Origin: CAZYMF01 sp964648215
GTDB lineage: Bacteria > Desulfobacterota > Binatia > HRBIN30 > JACQVA1
DNA: 64,000 nt
Direction of reading: 5' to 3'
Assembly: GCA_964648215.1 (NCBI GenBank)
Contig: CAZYMF010000005.1
Coordinates: 8,303-72,302, forward strand
Notes under the pieces: generated by a model
What the model was told of the DNA's origin: nothing
What the model saw: the letters and a program-made list of their open reading frames with translations, nothing else
Databases searched by the model: none
Translations under genes and position numbers: made by a program
In this document: positions 33,717-41,222 of the stretch, piece by piece
Numbering within the stretch: position 1 is the stretch's first letter
Layout: the number at the start of each line of letters is the position of its first letter

Positions 33717-35246
33717 GTGATCCTGGAGACGAGAACCGTCGATCGCGACGTGACGCTCGCCGCCGACGTGTGCGTCGTGGGCTCCGGTGCCGGCGGCGCG
33801 GTGGTCGCGGCGACCTTGGCACGAGCCGGGCGGGCGGTGGTGGTGGTGGAGCAGGGCGGCTACAACACGGGCAAGGATTTCACCCAGCGCGAAGAGCAGA
33901 TGTACCCGCGGCTCTACCAGGGCGACGGGGCGCGGGTGGCCAGCGACGCCGCCGTGGTGATCTCGCAGGGGCGGACCGTGGGCGGCTCGACGGTCACCGG
34001 CTTCTGCGTGTGTGCCCGGCCGCCGCGCAAGATTCTGGACGCCTGGGAGCACAAGCTCGGCATTCCGGGCGTCGGCGCGGAGGCGATGGCCCCGCACTAT
34101 CGTCGCGTGGAGCAGACCCTCCGGGTGAGCCCGCTGACGGCAGAGCAGGTCAACAAGAACAATCAACTCGTCGAAGCCGGAGCCCACCGCCTCGGATTCC
34201 GTACCACGCGACTGTCGCACAACCGGGTCGACTGTCTCGGCTGCGGCTACTGTGTGCTCGGCTGTGCCTATGACCGCAAGACCGACGCGCTGAACACCTT
34301 TCTCCGAGAGGCGTCGGGCGCGGGGGCGGTGATCGTTCCGGACTGCCGGGTGGAGCAGGTGACGACGAGCGGAGCGCGGGCGTCGGGGGTCAGCGGTACA
34401 TTCCTGCGCACGGCGGGCAAGCCGGCGGCGCTGACGGTGCGATCCAAGGTGGTGGTGCTGGCCGCGGGCGCGATTGCCTCGCCGCAGATCTGGCTGCGCA
34501 GCCGGTTGCCCAACGCCAACTGGCAAGTCGGTCGCAATCTGCGCCTGCATCCGCAGGCGCTGGTCGCGGGGATCTTCCACGAGCGGGTCGAAGGTTGGCG
34601 CGGGATTCCGCAGAGCGTCGTCGTCGACGAGTTCCTCCCCACGCGCGAGGCGACGGAGGGCGGCTTCCTCCTGGTTCCGACCTTTGCGTATCCGATCGCC
34701 ATGGCCTCGCTGCTGCCCGGCTTCGGGGCCGATCATCGTCGCCTGATGGAGCTCTACCCCCACACCGGCCTGAGCGCGGTGATGCTGCACGACCGTTCCA
34801 GCGGAAGCGTCGAGGTCGACGGCAGCGGGCGCGCGTCGGTGAACTACACGCTCAACGAGGACGATCGGGCGACGCTGCTCGATGGCATGCAGCGGGCGGC
34901 CGACGTCTATTTCGCCGCCGGCGCCGAGCGCGTCGTGCTGCCCTTCAACGACGTGGTGGAGCTCTCGCGACGCGGCGACTACCGCGGGCTGGAGGAGCAT
35001 CCGATCCGCGCCAATGACCCCATCCTTCTGTCGTTCCATCCGCAGGGCACGATGCGGATGGGATCCAATCGCCGGCGCTCGGTGGTCGACCCTCTCGGCG
35101 AGGCCCACGATGTCCCCGGTCTCTTCGTCGCCGACGCCGGCGTCTTCCCCGGTGCCGTCGCCGTTCCGCCGCAGCTCTCGGTCATGGCCTTCGCCGAGCG
35201 GACGGCGCAGTACATCGCGCAGAAGGCGTCGCGGTACTTCGCGTAG
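33717..35246 (+). CDS. GMC-family FAD oxidoreductase with Cys-rich insert
   Basis: 509 residues. The N-terminal FAD-binding motif CVVGSGAGGAVVAATLA is followed by GRTVGGSTVTGFCVCARPP, a GMC signature. The C-terminal half has FHPQGTMRMGSN with the catalytic His region and GLFVADAGVFPGAVAVPPQL. An internal motif CLGCGYCVLGCAYDRK (about residue 172) has the spacing of an iron-sulfur or metal site and occurs in GMC alcohol oxidases/dehydrogenases of this branch. No signal peptide is seen, so export would rely on its Tat partner. The alcohol or sugar substrate is not known. Confidence 0.87.
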   Translation: MILETRTVDRDVTLAADVCVVGSGAGGAVVAATLARAGRAVVVVEQGGYNTGKDFTQREEQMYPRLYQGDGARVASDAAVVISQGRTVGGSTVTGFCVCARPPRKILDAWEHKLGIPGVGAEAMAPHYRRVEQTLRVSPLTAEQVNKNNQLVEAGAHRLGFRTTRLSHNRVDCLGCGYCVLGCAYDRKTDALNTFLREASGAGAVIVPDCRVEQVTTSGARASGVSGTFLRTAGKPAALTVRSKVVVLAAGAIASPQIWLRSRLPNANWQVGRNLRLHPQALVAGIFHERVEGWRGIPQSVVVDEFLPTREATEGGFLLVPTFAYPIAMASLLPGFGADHRRLMELYPHTGLSAVMLHDRSSGSVEVDGSGRASVNYTLNEDDRATLLDGMQRAADVYFAAGAERVVLPFNDVVELSRRGDYRGLEEHPIRANDPILLSFHPQGTMRMGSNRRRSVVDPLGEAHDVPGLFVADAGVFPGAVAVPPQLSVMAFAERTAQYIAQKASRYFA

Positions 35247-35273
35247 CTCTCGGACCGGGGCGGGCGATGTTTT

Positions 35274-35292
35274 CGGGTTCTCCCCGAACCCG
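35274..35292 (+). terminator. Hairpin after GMC gene
   Basis: CGGGTTC (35274-35280), loop TCCCC, GAACCCG (35286-35292), 27 bases after the GMC stop and before the M16 promoter. Four T residues precede it and no T run follows. It may end the operon or be transcribed in the other direction. Confidence 0.35.
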
Positions 35293-35309
35293 GCACGCGC
35301 GCACGTCGC

Positions 35310-35338
35310 TTGACCGACCTCGGAGCCGCCGGTAGGTT
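35310..35338 (+). promoter_or_regulatory. Promoter of the M16 protease operon
   Basis: TTGACC (35310-35315), 17 bases, TAGGTT (35333-35338), with the ATG only 9 bases further at 35348 and no ribosome binding site. This suggests leaderless initiation. Confidence 0.4.
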
Positions 35339-35347
35339 CGACAGTCC

Positions 35348-36730
35348 ATGTCTACGCGTCTGTGTTCCCGTATCGCCGCCCTCTTGATGGCAACGGTGCT
35401 GGCGTGCTCGCCGGCGGCGGCGTTGACCTACGCCGAGCGGGTGCACGAGCAGGTGCTCCCCAACGGGTTGAAGATTCTGCTCCTCGAGGACCACAAGGCG
35501 CCCGTGGCCGTCTACCAGATCTGGTACCGCGTCGGGTCGCGCAACGAGACCGTCGGCCACACCGGGCTCTCTCATCTCCTCGAGCATCTGATGTTCAAGG
35601 GCACGGAGAAGGTCGGGCCGGAGGAGTACTCCAAGATCATCCAGCGCAACGGCGGCAACACCAACGCCTTCACCACCCAGGACTACACGACCTACTTCGC
35701 CACCATGGCCAGCGATCGGATCGCGGTCGTCAACGAGCTCGAGGCCGATCGGCTGGCGCATCTGCAATTCAAGGAGGATCTGTTCAAGCCGGAGCAGCGA
35801 GTTGTCATGGAAGAGCGACGGATGCGCACGACCGACAATCCGGTCTCGGCACTGTTCGAGCTCATCAACGCCACTGCCTACGTCGCCCACCCGTATCAGT
35901 GGCCGATCATCGGGTGGATGGACGACATCCGGCAGGCGACCTCGTCGGACGCCGAGCGGTACTTTCACACCTACTACCAGCCCAACAACGCCGTGGTGAT
36001 CGCCGTGGGCGACTTCGACAGCGCCGAGCTGGCGGCGGAGATCGCCAAGCAGTTCGGGTCGATCCCGAGCGGCGACTCGCCGCCCCCGGTGCGGTCGATC
36101 GAGCCGCAGCAGCAGGGGGAGCGCTCGGTCGTTCTCCGCCGCGAAGCGCAGTTGCCGTTCATCGGTATCGCCTACCATACCCCGAACCTGCACAGCCCCG
36201 ACGCGGCGGCGATCGAGATGCTGGCGGCCGTGCTGTCGGGCGGCAAGAGCGCCCGCCTCTACGAGCAACTCGTCTATCGCCGGCAGATTGCTCGCGATGT
36301 CGGCGCCAACAGCGACTACACCTCGGTGGACCCGGGAATGTTCACGGTCTACGCGCAGCCGCTGCCCGGCAAGAAGGTGAGCGAGGTTCGCCAGGCCCTG
36401 CTCGCCGAGATCGAGAAGATCCGGGAGAAGGCGCCGAGCGCGCGCGAGGTCGAAAAGGCACGCAACGGCATCGAAGCCGGGTTCGTCTTCGCCCAGGACT
36501 CGCTCTTCTATCAGGGCATGCTCTTGGGTCAGTACGAGATGGCCGGCGACTGGCGGCTGATCGACAAGTATCTACCGGCCATCCGCGCGGTCACCGCCGA
36601 GGACATCCGCCGCGTCGCAGCCGTCTACCTGATCGCCGACAACCGTACCATGGGCGTGCTGGAGCCCTTGCCGAGCAAGGCGGCGCAGCCGGCCCCGGCG
36701 GCGCTGCCTCCTCACGGGATGGTGCGCTGA
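35348..36730 (+). CDS. M16 family zinc metalloprotease (catalytic)
   Basis: 460 residues. A signal peptide spans about 1-26; the sequence VLAC at residue 20 could also be a lipobox. The inverted zinc motif HLLEH lies at residues 76-80, with the downstream Glu in RVVMEERR (about 151-158), so it is the active member of the pair. The M16C domain follows with AVVIAVGDFDSAELAA. These periplasmic peptidases degrade peptides and are usually paired with an inactive partner; the next gene is that partner. The TGA overlaps the next ATG by one base. Confidence 0.92.
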   Translation: MSTRLCSRIAALLMATVLACSPAAALTYAERVHEQVLPNGLKILLLEDHKAPVAVYQIWYRVGSRNETVGHTGLSHLLEHLMFKGTEKVGPEEYSKIIQRNGGNTNAFTTQDYTTYFATMASDRIAVVNELEADRLAHLQFKEDLFKPEQRVVMEERRMRTTDNPVSALFELINATAYVAHPYQWPIIGWMDDIRQATSSDAERYFHTYYQPNNAVVIAVGDFDSAELAAEIAKQFGSIPSGDSPPPVRSIEPQQQGERSVVLRREAQLPFIGIAYHTPNLHSPDAAAIEMLAAVLSGGKSARLYEQLVYRRQIARDVGANSDYTSVDPGMFTVYAQPLPGKKVSEVRQALLAEIEKIREKAPSAREVEKARNGIEAGFVFAQDSLFYQGMLLGQYEMAGDWRLIDKYLPAIRAVTAEDIRRVAAVYLIADNRTMGVLEPLPSKAAQPAPAALPPHGMVR

Positions 36731-38112
36731 TGCGGCGGGCTCTCTTCCTCGTCGCCCTGGCGCCGACGCTGGTCTTCTCCCTGGCGGCCCAAGCCGGAAG
36801 TCCGCCCGCCGACTACGTCACGCTCGCCAACGGAGCGACGCTGATCGTCTCCGAGCAGCACAACGTGCCGATCGTCGCCGTGCAGGTGATCCTCGATGCG
36901 GGCGCTCGGCGCGATTCACCCGACAAGGCCGGAGTGGCCAGCCTGACGGCGGAGCTGCTGACCGAGGGCACCACGAAGCGCAGCGCGACCGAGATCAGCG
37001 ATGCCGTCGACTTTCTCGGCGCCTCCCTGTCGGCGGGGGCCGCCACCGACTATGCCAGCGTCGGGCTCAGCGTGCTGAAGAAGGACCTGCCGGCGGGCCT
37101 CGACCTGCTCACCGACGTCCTGCTGCACCCGAAGTTCGCCGCGGCAGAGATCCATCGTCGCCGGGAGGCGGTGCTGGCGAGCATACGCGCCGCCGAAGAC
37201 GACCCGGGCACGGTGGCGCAGAAGGCGTTCCAACGCGAGCTTTTCGCCGGCGAGCCCTACGGCCACCCGGTGGAAGGAACCCTGGAGTCGGTGCCGCGCA
37301 TCGAGCGGGCCGATATCGCGGCTTTCTATCGCCAGCACTACCGTCCCGGTGGTGCGATCATCGCCGTGGTCGGCGACGTTTCCGCCGGCGCCATTCGGGC
37401 GCGGTTGGAGGCGGCGCTGGCCGGTTGGAGCGGTAGCGGCGAGCCGTTCCACTACCCGGCGGCGACGGTTCCACGGAAGAAGCTGATCACGATCGACAAG
37501 CCGGTCACCCAGGCCAACATCATCCTCGGCGAGCGCGGCGTTGCCCGTGACAATCCCGACTACTACGCGATCACGGTCATGAACTACATCCTCGGTGGCG
37601 GCGGATTCTCCTCGCGGCTGCTCGATGACATCCGTACCCAGGCCGGCTTGGCGTACTCCGTGGCGAGCTTCTTCACCGTCAACAAGTCCCCGGGCAGCTT
37701 CCAGGTGACGATGCAGACCAAGAACGCCTCCGCCGCCGAGGCCATCAAGCGCGCGCGGGCGGCCATCGAGCGCATCCGTCGCCAGGCGGTGAAGGACGAA
37801 GAGCTCAGTGAGGCGAAGCGCTATCTGACCGGCAGCTTCCCGCTGCGGCTCGACAGCGATCGCAAGATCGTCGGCTTCTTGTCTCAGGTCGAGTTCTACG
37901 GACTGGGGCGCGACTACGCCGACACCTATGCGGATCGCATCAATGCCGTCACCAAGGACGACGTGCTGCGCGTAGCCAAGCGGTACATCGATCCCGCCAA
38001 GCTGTTGTTGGTCGTGGTCGGCGATCTCGCCCAGGTTCCCCTGGCCGAGATCAAATCGGAGGTGAGCGCGCCCGCGGCGGGCACGGAAACGGAGGACGAC
38101 AGGCATGAGTGA
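36730..38112 (+). CDS. M16 family peptidase-like protein (HxxEH lost)
   Basis: 460 residues with a signal peptide (cleavage after AAQA, about residue 21). It aligns by eye to the upstream gene (SEQHNVPIVAVQVILDAG). At the zinc site it reads KAGVASLTAELL instead of HxxEH, so it should be catalytically inactive. The C-terminal domain keeps the substrate-binding pattern (NYILGGGGFSSRLLDDIR, then GLAYSVASFF), as in the non-catalytic halves of M16 heterodimers. It starts on the last base of the upstream stop, which implies 1:1 expression. Confidence 0.92.
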   Translation: MRRALFLVALAPTLVFSLAAQAGSPPADYVTLANGATLIVSEQHNVPIVAVQVILDAGARRDSPDKAGVASLTAELLTEGTTKRSATEISDAVDFLGASLSAGAATDYASVGLSVLKKDLPAGLDLLTDVLLHPKFAAAEIHRRREAVLASIRAAEDDPGTVAQKAFQRELFAGEPYGHPVEGTLESVPRIERADIAAFYRQHYRPGGAIIAVVGDVSAGAIRARLEAALAGWSGSGEPFHYPAATVPRKKLITIDKPVTQANIILGERGVARDNPDYYAITVMNYILGGGGFSSRLLDDIRTQAGLAYSVASFFTVNKSPGSFQVTMQTKNASAAEAIKRARAAIERIRRQAVKDEELSEAKRYLTGSFPLRLDSDRKIVGFLSQVEFYGLGRDYADTYADRINAVTKDDVLRVAKRYIDPAKLLLVVVGDLAQVPLAEIKSEVSAPAAGTETEDDRHE

Positions 38113-38293
38113 CGATCCGGGGCGGGGGGAGTCTCGTGGGGATCCGCGCAAGGCGGCTTTGCTGGCACTGGTCCAAGCGGCCCCCGAGGGGGAGTTGCTC
38201 AGCCTCGTGCTGGACGGCTTCGAAGCGCTGGAACAGACGGACTTCGGAGAGCTGGAGCCGGTTGGTGTCGGGGCGCCGGTGAGCCGGCCATGA
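38105..38293 (+). CDS. Small acidic protein coupled to an amidase (AtzG/GatC-like?)
   Basis: 62 residues. It starts inside the M16 gene (8-base overlap) and its stop overlaps the amidase ATG by 4 bases. The sequence has a helix LVLDGFEALEQTDFGEL and ends PVGVGAPVSRP. It is not a canonical GatC. Length, position and the Pro/Arg ending recall AtzG-type (DUF4089) small partners of amidases, whose tails end in a similar FRP sequence. This is a suggestion from pattern only. Confidence 0.5.
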   Translation: MSDDPGRGESRGDPRKAALLALVQAAPEGELLSLVLDGFEALEQTDFGELEPVGVGAPVSRP

Positions 38294-39690
38294 CGGAGGA
38301 TCCGACCCGCAAGAGCGCGTCCGAGCTGGTCCAGCTACTGCGCCGGCGTCGGTTGGGCGCGGTGGAGCTGACGCAGGCGTTTCTGCGACGCATCGAGCAC
38401 CTCGACGGCGAGCTCAACTGCTACATCACCGTCACCGGCGAGCAGGCGCTGCGCCAGGCGCGGCGGCTGGACCGCGAGAAGACGCCGCGCGGGCCCCTGC
38501 ACGGCCTGCCACTGGCGCTGAAGGACCTGTGCGCCACCAAGGGAGTTCGCACCACCGCCGGGTCGAAGATTCTGGGGCAGTGGGTTCCCGGGTTCGACGC
38601 CACGGTGGTCGAGCGCTGGCGCGCCGCCGGTGCGGTCATCCTCGGCAAGCTCAACATGCACGAGCTCGCCTATGGCGTGACGACCAACAACCCGCACTAC
38701 GGAGCGACCCACAACCCGTGGAAGCTCGATTGCATCCCCGGCGGGTCGAGCGGCGGCTCAGGCGCGGCCGTGGCCGCTTCGCTGTGCGCCGGCGCGGTCG
38801 GAACCGACACCGGCGGCTCGATTCGCATCCCCGCGTCCGCCTGCGGCGTGGTCGGGTTCAAGCCCACCTATGGGCGGGTGAGCCGCTACGGCGTGGTGCC
38901 GCTGAGCTGGTCGCTCGACCACGTCGGTCCTCTGGCAAAGACGGTCGAGGACGCGGCACTGCTGTTGCGGCACATGGCCGGCGCGGATACCCGCGACCGC
39001 ACGTGCAGCACGCGACGCGTCGAGAACTACCGCGCCGCGGTCCGCCAGTCGCCCAAAGGGATGAAGGTCGGCGTGCCGCGCGAGCACTTCTTCGACCTCC
39101 TGGCGGACGAGGTGCGCTCGGCCTTCGATGACGCGTTGGGCGTGCTGAAGAAGCTGGGGGTGCGGATCGTACCCGTGTCGTTGCCGTCGTTGTTGCTGTC
39201 GCAGCCGGCGGAGCTGGCGATCATGATGGCCGAGGCTTCGGCCTACCATGCCCGTACGCTACGCGAGCGGCCGAACGACTTCGGCGCCGACGTGCGCGGC
39301 CTGCTCGAGCTCGGCCGGCTGGTGCCCGCCACCTCGCTGGTGGCGGCGCAGCGGCTGCGGGCCCGGCTCGCCGAGGAGCTGGCCGCGACCTTCGCCAGAG
39401 TCGATGCGCTCGTGGTTCCGAGCCTGGCGGTTCCGGCGCCGCGCATCGCGGACTCCGCCATCACCGTGGAAGGGTTCACCGTCGACGTGGGCACGGCGCT
39501 GTCGCGCAACATGATGCCGTTCAACCTGACCGGCGTGCCGGCGCTGGCGATGCCCTGCGGCCGGTCGCGGAAGGGCCTGCCGATCGCGCTGCAGCTCGTC
39601 GGACCCCCCTTCGGCGAAAGTGCGCTGGTGCGCTTGGGCCACGGCTACGAACAAGCGACGCCGTGGCACCAACTGCCCGAGTTCGGGTGA
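38290..39690 (+). CDS. Amidase signature family protein (GatA/AtzE-like)
   Basis: 466 residues. The amidase core is intact: a Lys in PLALKDLCATKG (about residue 78), the Gly/Ser-rich PGGSSGGSGAAVAA, and GTDTGGSIRIPASACG with the cis-Ser and nucleophile Ser. FKPTYGRVSRYGVVPL follows. This is close to GatA, but no gatB is in the window and the neighbour is not GatC. It could be a GatA-like hydrolase of a small amide. It is the last gene of the M16/amidase run; a hairpin follows. Confidence 0.88.
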   Translation: MTEDPTRKSASELVQLLRRRRLGAVELTQAFLRRIEHLDGELNCYITVTGEQALRQARRLDREKTPRGPLHGLPLALKDLCATKGVRTTAGSKILGQWVPGFDATVVERWRAAGAVILGKLNMHELAYGVTTNNPHYGATHNPWKLDCIPGGSSGGSGAAVAASLCAGAVGTDTGGSIRIPASACGVVGFKPTYGRVSRYGVVPLSWSLDHVGPLAKTVEDAALLLRHMAGADTRDRTCSTRRVENYRAAVRQSPKGMKVGVPREHFFDLLADEVRSAFDDALGVLKKLGVRIVPVSLPSLLLSQPAELAIMMAEASAYHARTLRERPNDFGADVRGLLELGRLVPATSLVAAQRLRARLAEELAATFARVDALVVPSLAVPAPRIADSAITVEGFTVDVGTALSRNMMPFNLTGVPALAMPCGRSRKGLPIALQLVGPPFGESALVRLGHGYEQATPWHQLPEFG

Positions 39691-39695
39691 GACGA

Positions 39696-39711
39696 GCGCG
39701 ATCTTTCGCGC
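39696..39711 (+). terminator. Hairpin between amidase and DUF3553 genes
   Basis: GCGCGA (39696-39701), tetraloop TCTT, TCGCGC (39706-39711), 5 bases after the amidase stop. No T run. It may mark the operon end. Confidence 0.35.
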
Positions 39712-39751
39712 GAACGCCACCCTGTGCTATCAAGAAGGTGAACCGGGTGTG

Positions 39752-40051
39752 ATGTCTCTCGACAGTAACAAGCGGCTGTACCTCCGCCTGGGGGACAAGG
39801 TCAGCCACCGCGACTATCTGCAATGGGGGCAGGGTGTCGTCGTCGAGGAGATGACCTCGCGGCTCCCCGGTGGCACCTGCCTGGTGCGGATCAAGTTCCA
39901 GGACGGGCGCCAACGCACCTTCCACAACGATCTCGACAATCAGAATTGCTGCTACTACTTCGGCCTGCGGAAGTTCTGGGAGCTCGATCCCGAGACGTGC
40001 GAGGCCACCGCCGCGCCACGGGCTCGCCGACAGACGCGCCGGCTGACCTAG
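39752..40051 (+). CDS. DUF3553-like small protein
   Basis: 99 residues. The sequence GDKVSHRDYLQWGQGVVVEE, then GTCLVRIKFQDGRQRTFHN, resembles DUF3553 beta-barrel domains (also found at the end of some UvrD helicases), where a conserved WGxG is followed by strands. Three aromatic/Cys residues in NQNCCYYFGL and an Arg-rich tail end it. No partner gene is adjacent. AAGGTG lies about 11 bases before the ATG. Nucleic-acid binding is a guess. Confidence 0.65.
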   Translation: MSLDSNKRLYLRLGDKVSHRDYLQWGQGVVVEEMTSRLPGGTCLVRIKFQDGRQRTFHNDLDNQNCCYYFGLRKFWELDPETCEATAAPRARRQTRRLT

Positions 40052-40088
40052 AGCCGGCGAGGGAGATTCGCCCGCGGCCGCCGCGCGG

Positions 40089-40646
40089 TCAGGCGCGGGC
40101 GGCCACGTCGGCGCCGCGGGCGATGCCTTCGGGCGAAAGGTAATCGGCGAGGAACCTGCGGAACGCTTTCACGGCCGCCTTGACGCCGTCGAAGGTCGCC
40201 TCGCGCACCCACTCCCCGTCGATCCAGCAGTCGAAAGACGGGGCGTCGCCGAGGGTGAGGTCGAGAATGCGTTCGCCGACGGGATTCCCCGTGGCGAGGA
40301 TCCGAATCGTGCGCCCGGAATCGATGATCGCCGCGCGCGCGTACGCGGGCAGGTTGATCAGTTGCTTGATGCGATCGAGCTCGCGTGCCGGGAACTTGTG
40401 ATCGGCCAGTTGCACGTAACCCCAGCCGCCCTCGGGCGGGTTGGCCATCTGCAGCAGCTTGAGATTGTTGTCGGTGAGCCGATCGCGGGCGCGATCTTGC
40501 TCGAAATCGTGCGCCACGGTGAAGAAGCTGGTGCCGGCCGGCCCGGCGGGGCGCGTTTCCTTGGGGCGCTGCTTCGGAGCGGTCTCCACCCACCAGCGAT
40601 CGGTGACCCGGGAGTCCGCTTGGTTGTCGGACGGCTTGTTGCTCAC
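40089..40646 (-). CDS. Conserved-looking hypothetical protein, 185 residues
   Basis: No signal peptide or membrane segment. The N-terminal 35 residues are polar. Then comes FFTVAHDFEQDRARDRLTD, a repeat-poor alpha/beta core with NPPEGGWGYVQLADHKFPAR, ELDRIKQLINLPAYARAAII and DCWIDGEWVREATFDGVKA. I do not recognise a family. It starts 4 bases after the stop of the zincin gene, so it is in the same operon and probably works with that protein. Confidence 0.6.
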   Translation of the reverse strand: MSNKPSDNQADSRVTDRWWVETAPKQRPKETRPAGPAGTSFFTVAHDFEQDRARDRLTDNNLKLLQMANPPEGGWGYVQLADHKFPARELDRIKQLINLPAYARAAIIDSGRTIRILATGNPVGERILDLTLGDAPSFDCWIDGEWVREATFDGVKAAVKAFRRFLADYLSPEGIARGADVAARA

Positions 40647-40650
40647 GGCT

Positions 40651-41058
40651 TCATCTACCCGGCGACCGCCGCTTGTGGCGCACCTGCCCGTTCTTGGCGC
40701 CGCCGTGACCGTTGCTGCGCGAGTGATTGACGCCGTTGCCGCGCATCATGCGGAAGGCGAAGGTATCGGCCTTGCGCTCGGCATCGGCCCAGAACACATA
40801 GTGGCCCATCTCGTGGAACACCATGTTGACCCATTGGCGCTCGGAGTTGTACTTGCGACCGTTCTTCCAGTTCTCGGGGTGGACCAGATGAATCTTGCCG
40901 TTCTCGTAGGTCTTGCCCGCGGTGCGCCCCCAGTCGATGTACTCGAACCACTCGACGCGGGGCCGCTTGAGGTGGAAGAAGCGACACAAGGCGCCCACGG
41001 CGCGATTGAAGTCGGCCGGCCGGTGCTCTTGAAAAAACGTACTCAAGAACCGCTGCAT
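40651..41058 (-). CDS. Small predicted zinc metalloprotease (HEMGH)
   Basis: About 135 residues from ATG 41058, chosen because AAGGAG lies 9 bases upstream; an ATG at 41097 would add 13 residues. The zincin motif HEMGH is followed by ADAERKADTFAFRMM, so a downstream Glu could be the third zinc ligand. It starts MQRFLSTFF and has Trp-rich VEWFEYIDWGRTAG. The C-terminal tail is Arg/Lys/Gly-rich. No signal peptide, so the substrate should be cytosolic. Family not named; perhaps a member of the SprT-like/IrrE-like zincin set, but the motif spacing does not settle it. It is the first gene of a two-gene operon. Confidence 0.7.
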   Translation of the reverse strand: MQRFLSTFFQEHRPADFNRAVGALCRFFHLKRPRVEWFEYIDWGRTAGKTYENGKIHLVHPENWKNGRKYNSERQWVNMVFHEMGHYVFWADAERKADTFAFRMMRGNGVNHSRSNGHGGAKNGQVRHKRRSPGR

Positions 41059-41112
41059 CGTGCGCCGCTCCTTCAGCGGCGGTAGGATCATTCGCATGTG
41101 ATGGTACTCCGC

Positions 41113-41135
41113 ACGGGGACAACGAACGGGGACAA
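41113..41135 (-). repeat. Direct repeat overlapping the zincin promoter
   Basis: ACGGGGACAA occurs at 41113-41122 and 41126-41135, 13 bases apart, covering the -10 box and transcript start of the promoter below. This is a typical operator position. Confidence 0.6.
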
Positions 41136-41160
41136 TAGTGACCGAGCACACCCTTGTCAA
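41132..41160 (-). promoter_or_regulatory. Promoter of the zincin operon
   Basis: On the minus strand, a perfect TTGACA (41160-41155), 17 bases, TATTGT (41137-41132). The start of transcription would be near 41125. Two copies of a 10-base repeat overlap the -10 and the start. Confidence 0.6.
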
Positions 41161-41222
41161 CGCGCTCCCGGGATCAAGAAAATCGATACCCGAAAGCATG
41201 GAACCTATGCAAAATCAGGTGG

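Noticed and set aside
35274..35292. Classical intrinsic terminator
   Set aside because: The stem is good but no T run follows it on the plus strand; it is listed only as a hairpin.
38105..38293. GatC subunit of the amidotransferase
   Set aside because: It is too short and lacks GatC motifs, and no gatB is near, so the neighbour is probably not a GatCAB complex.
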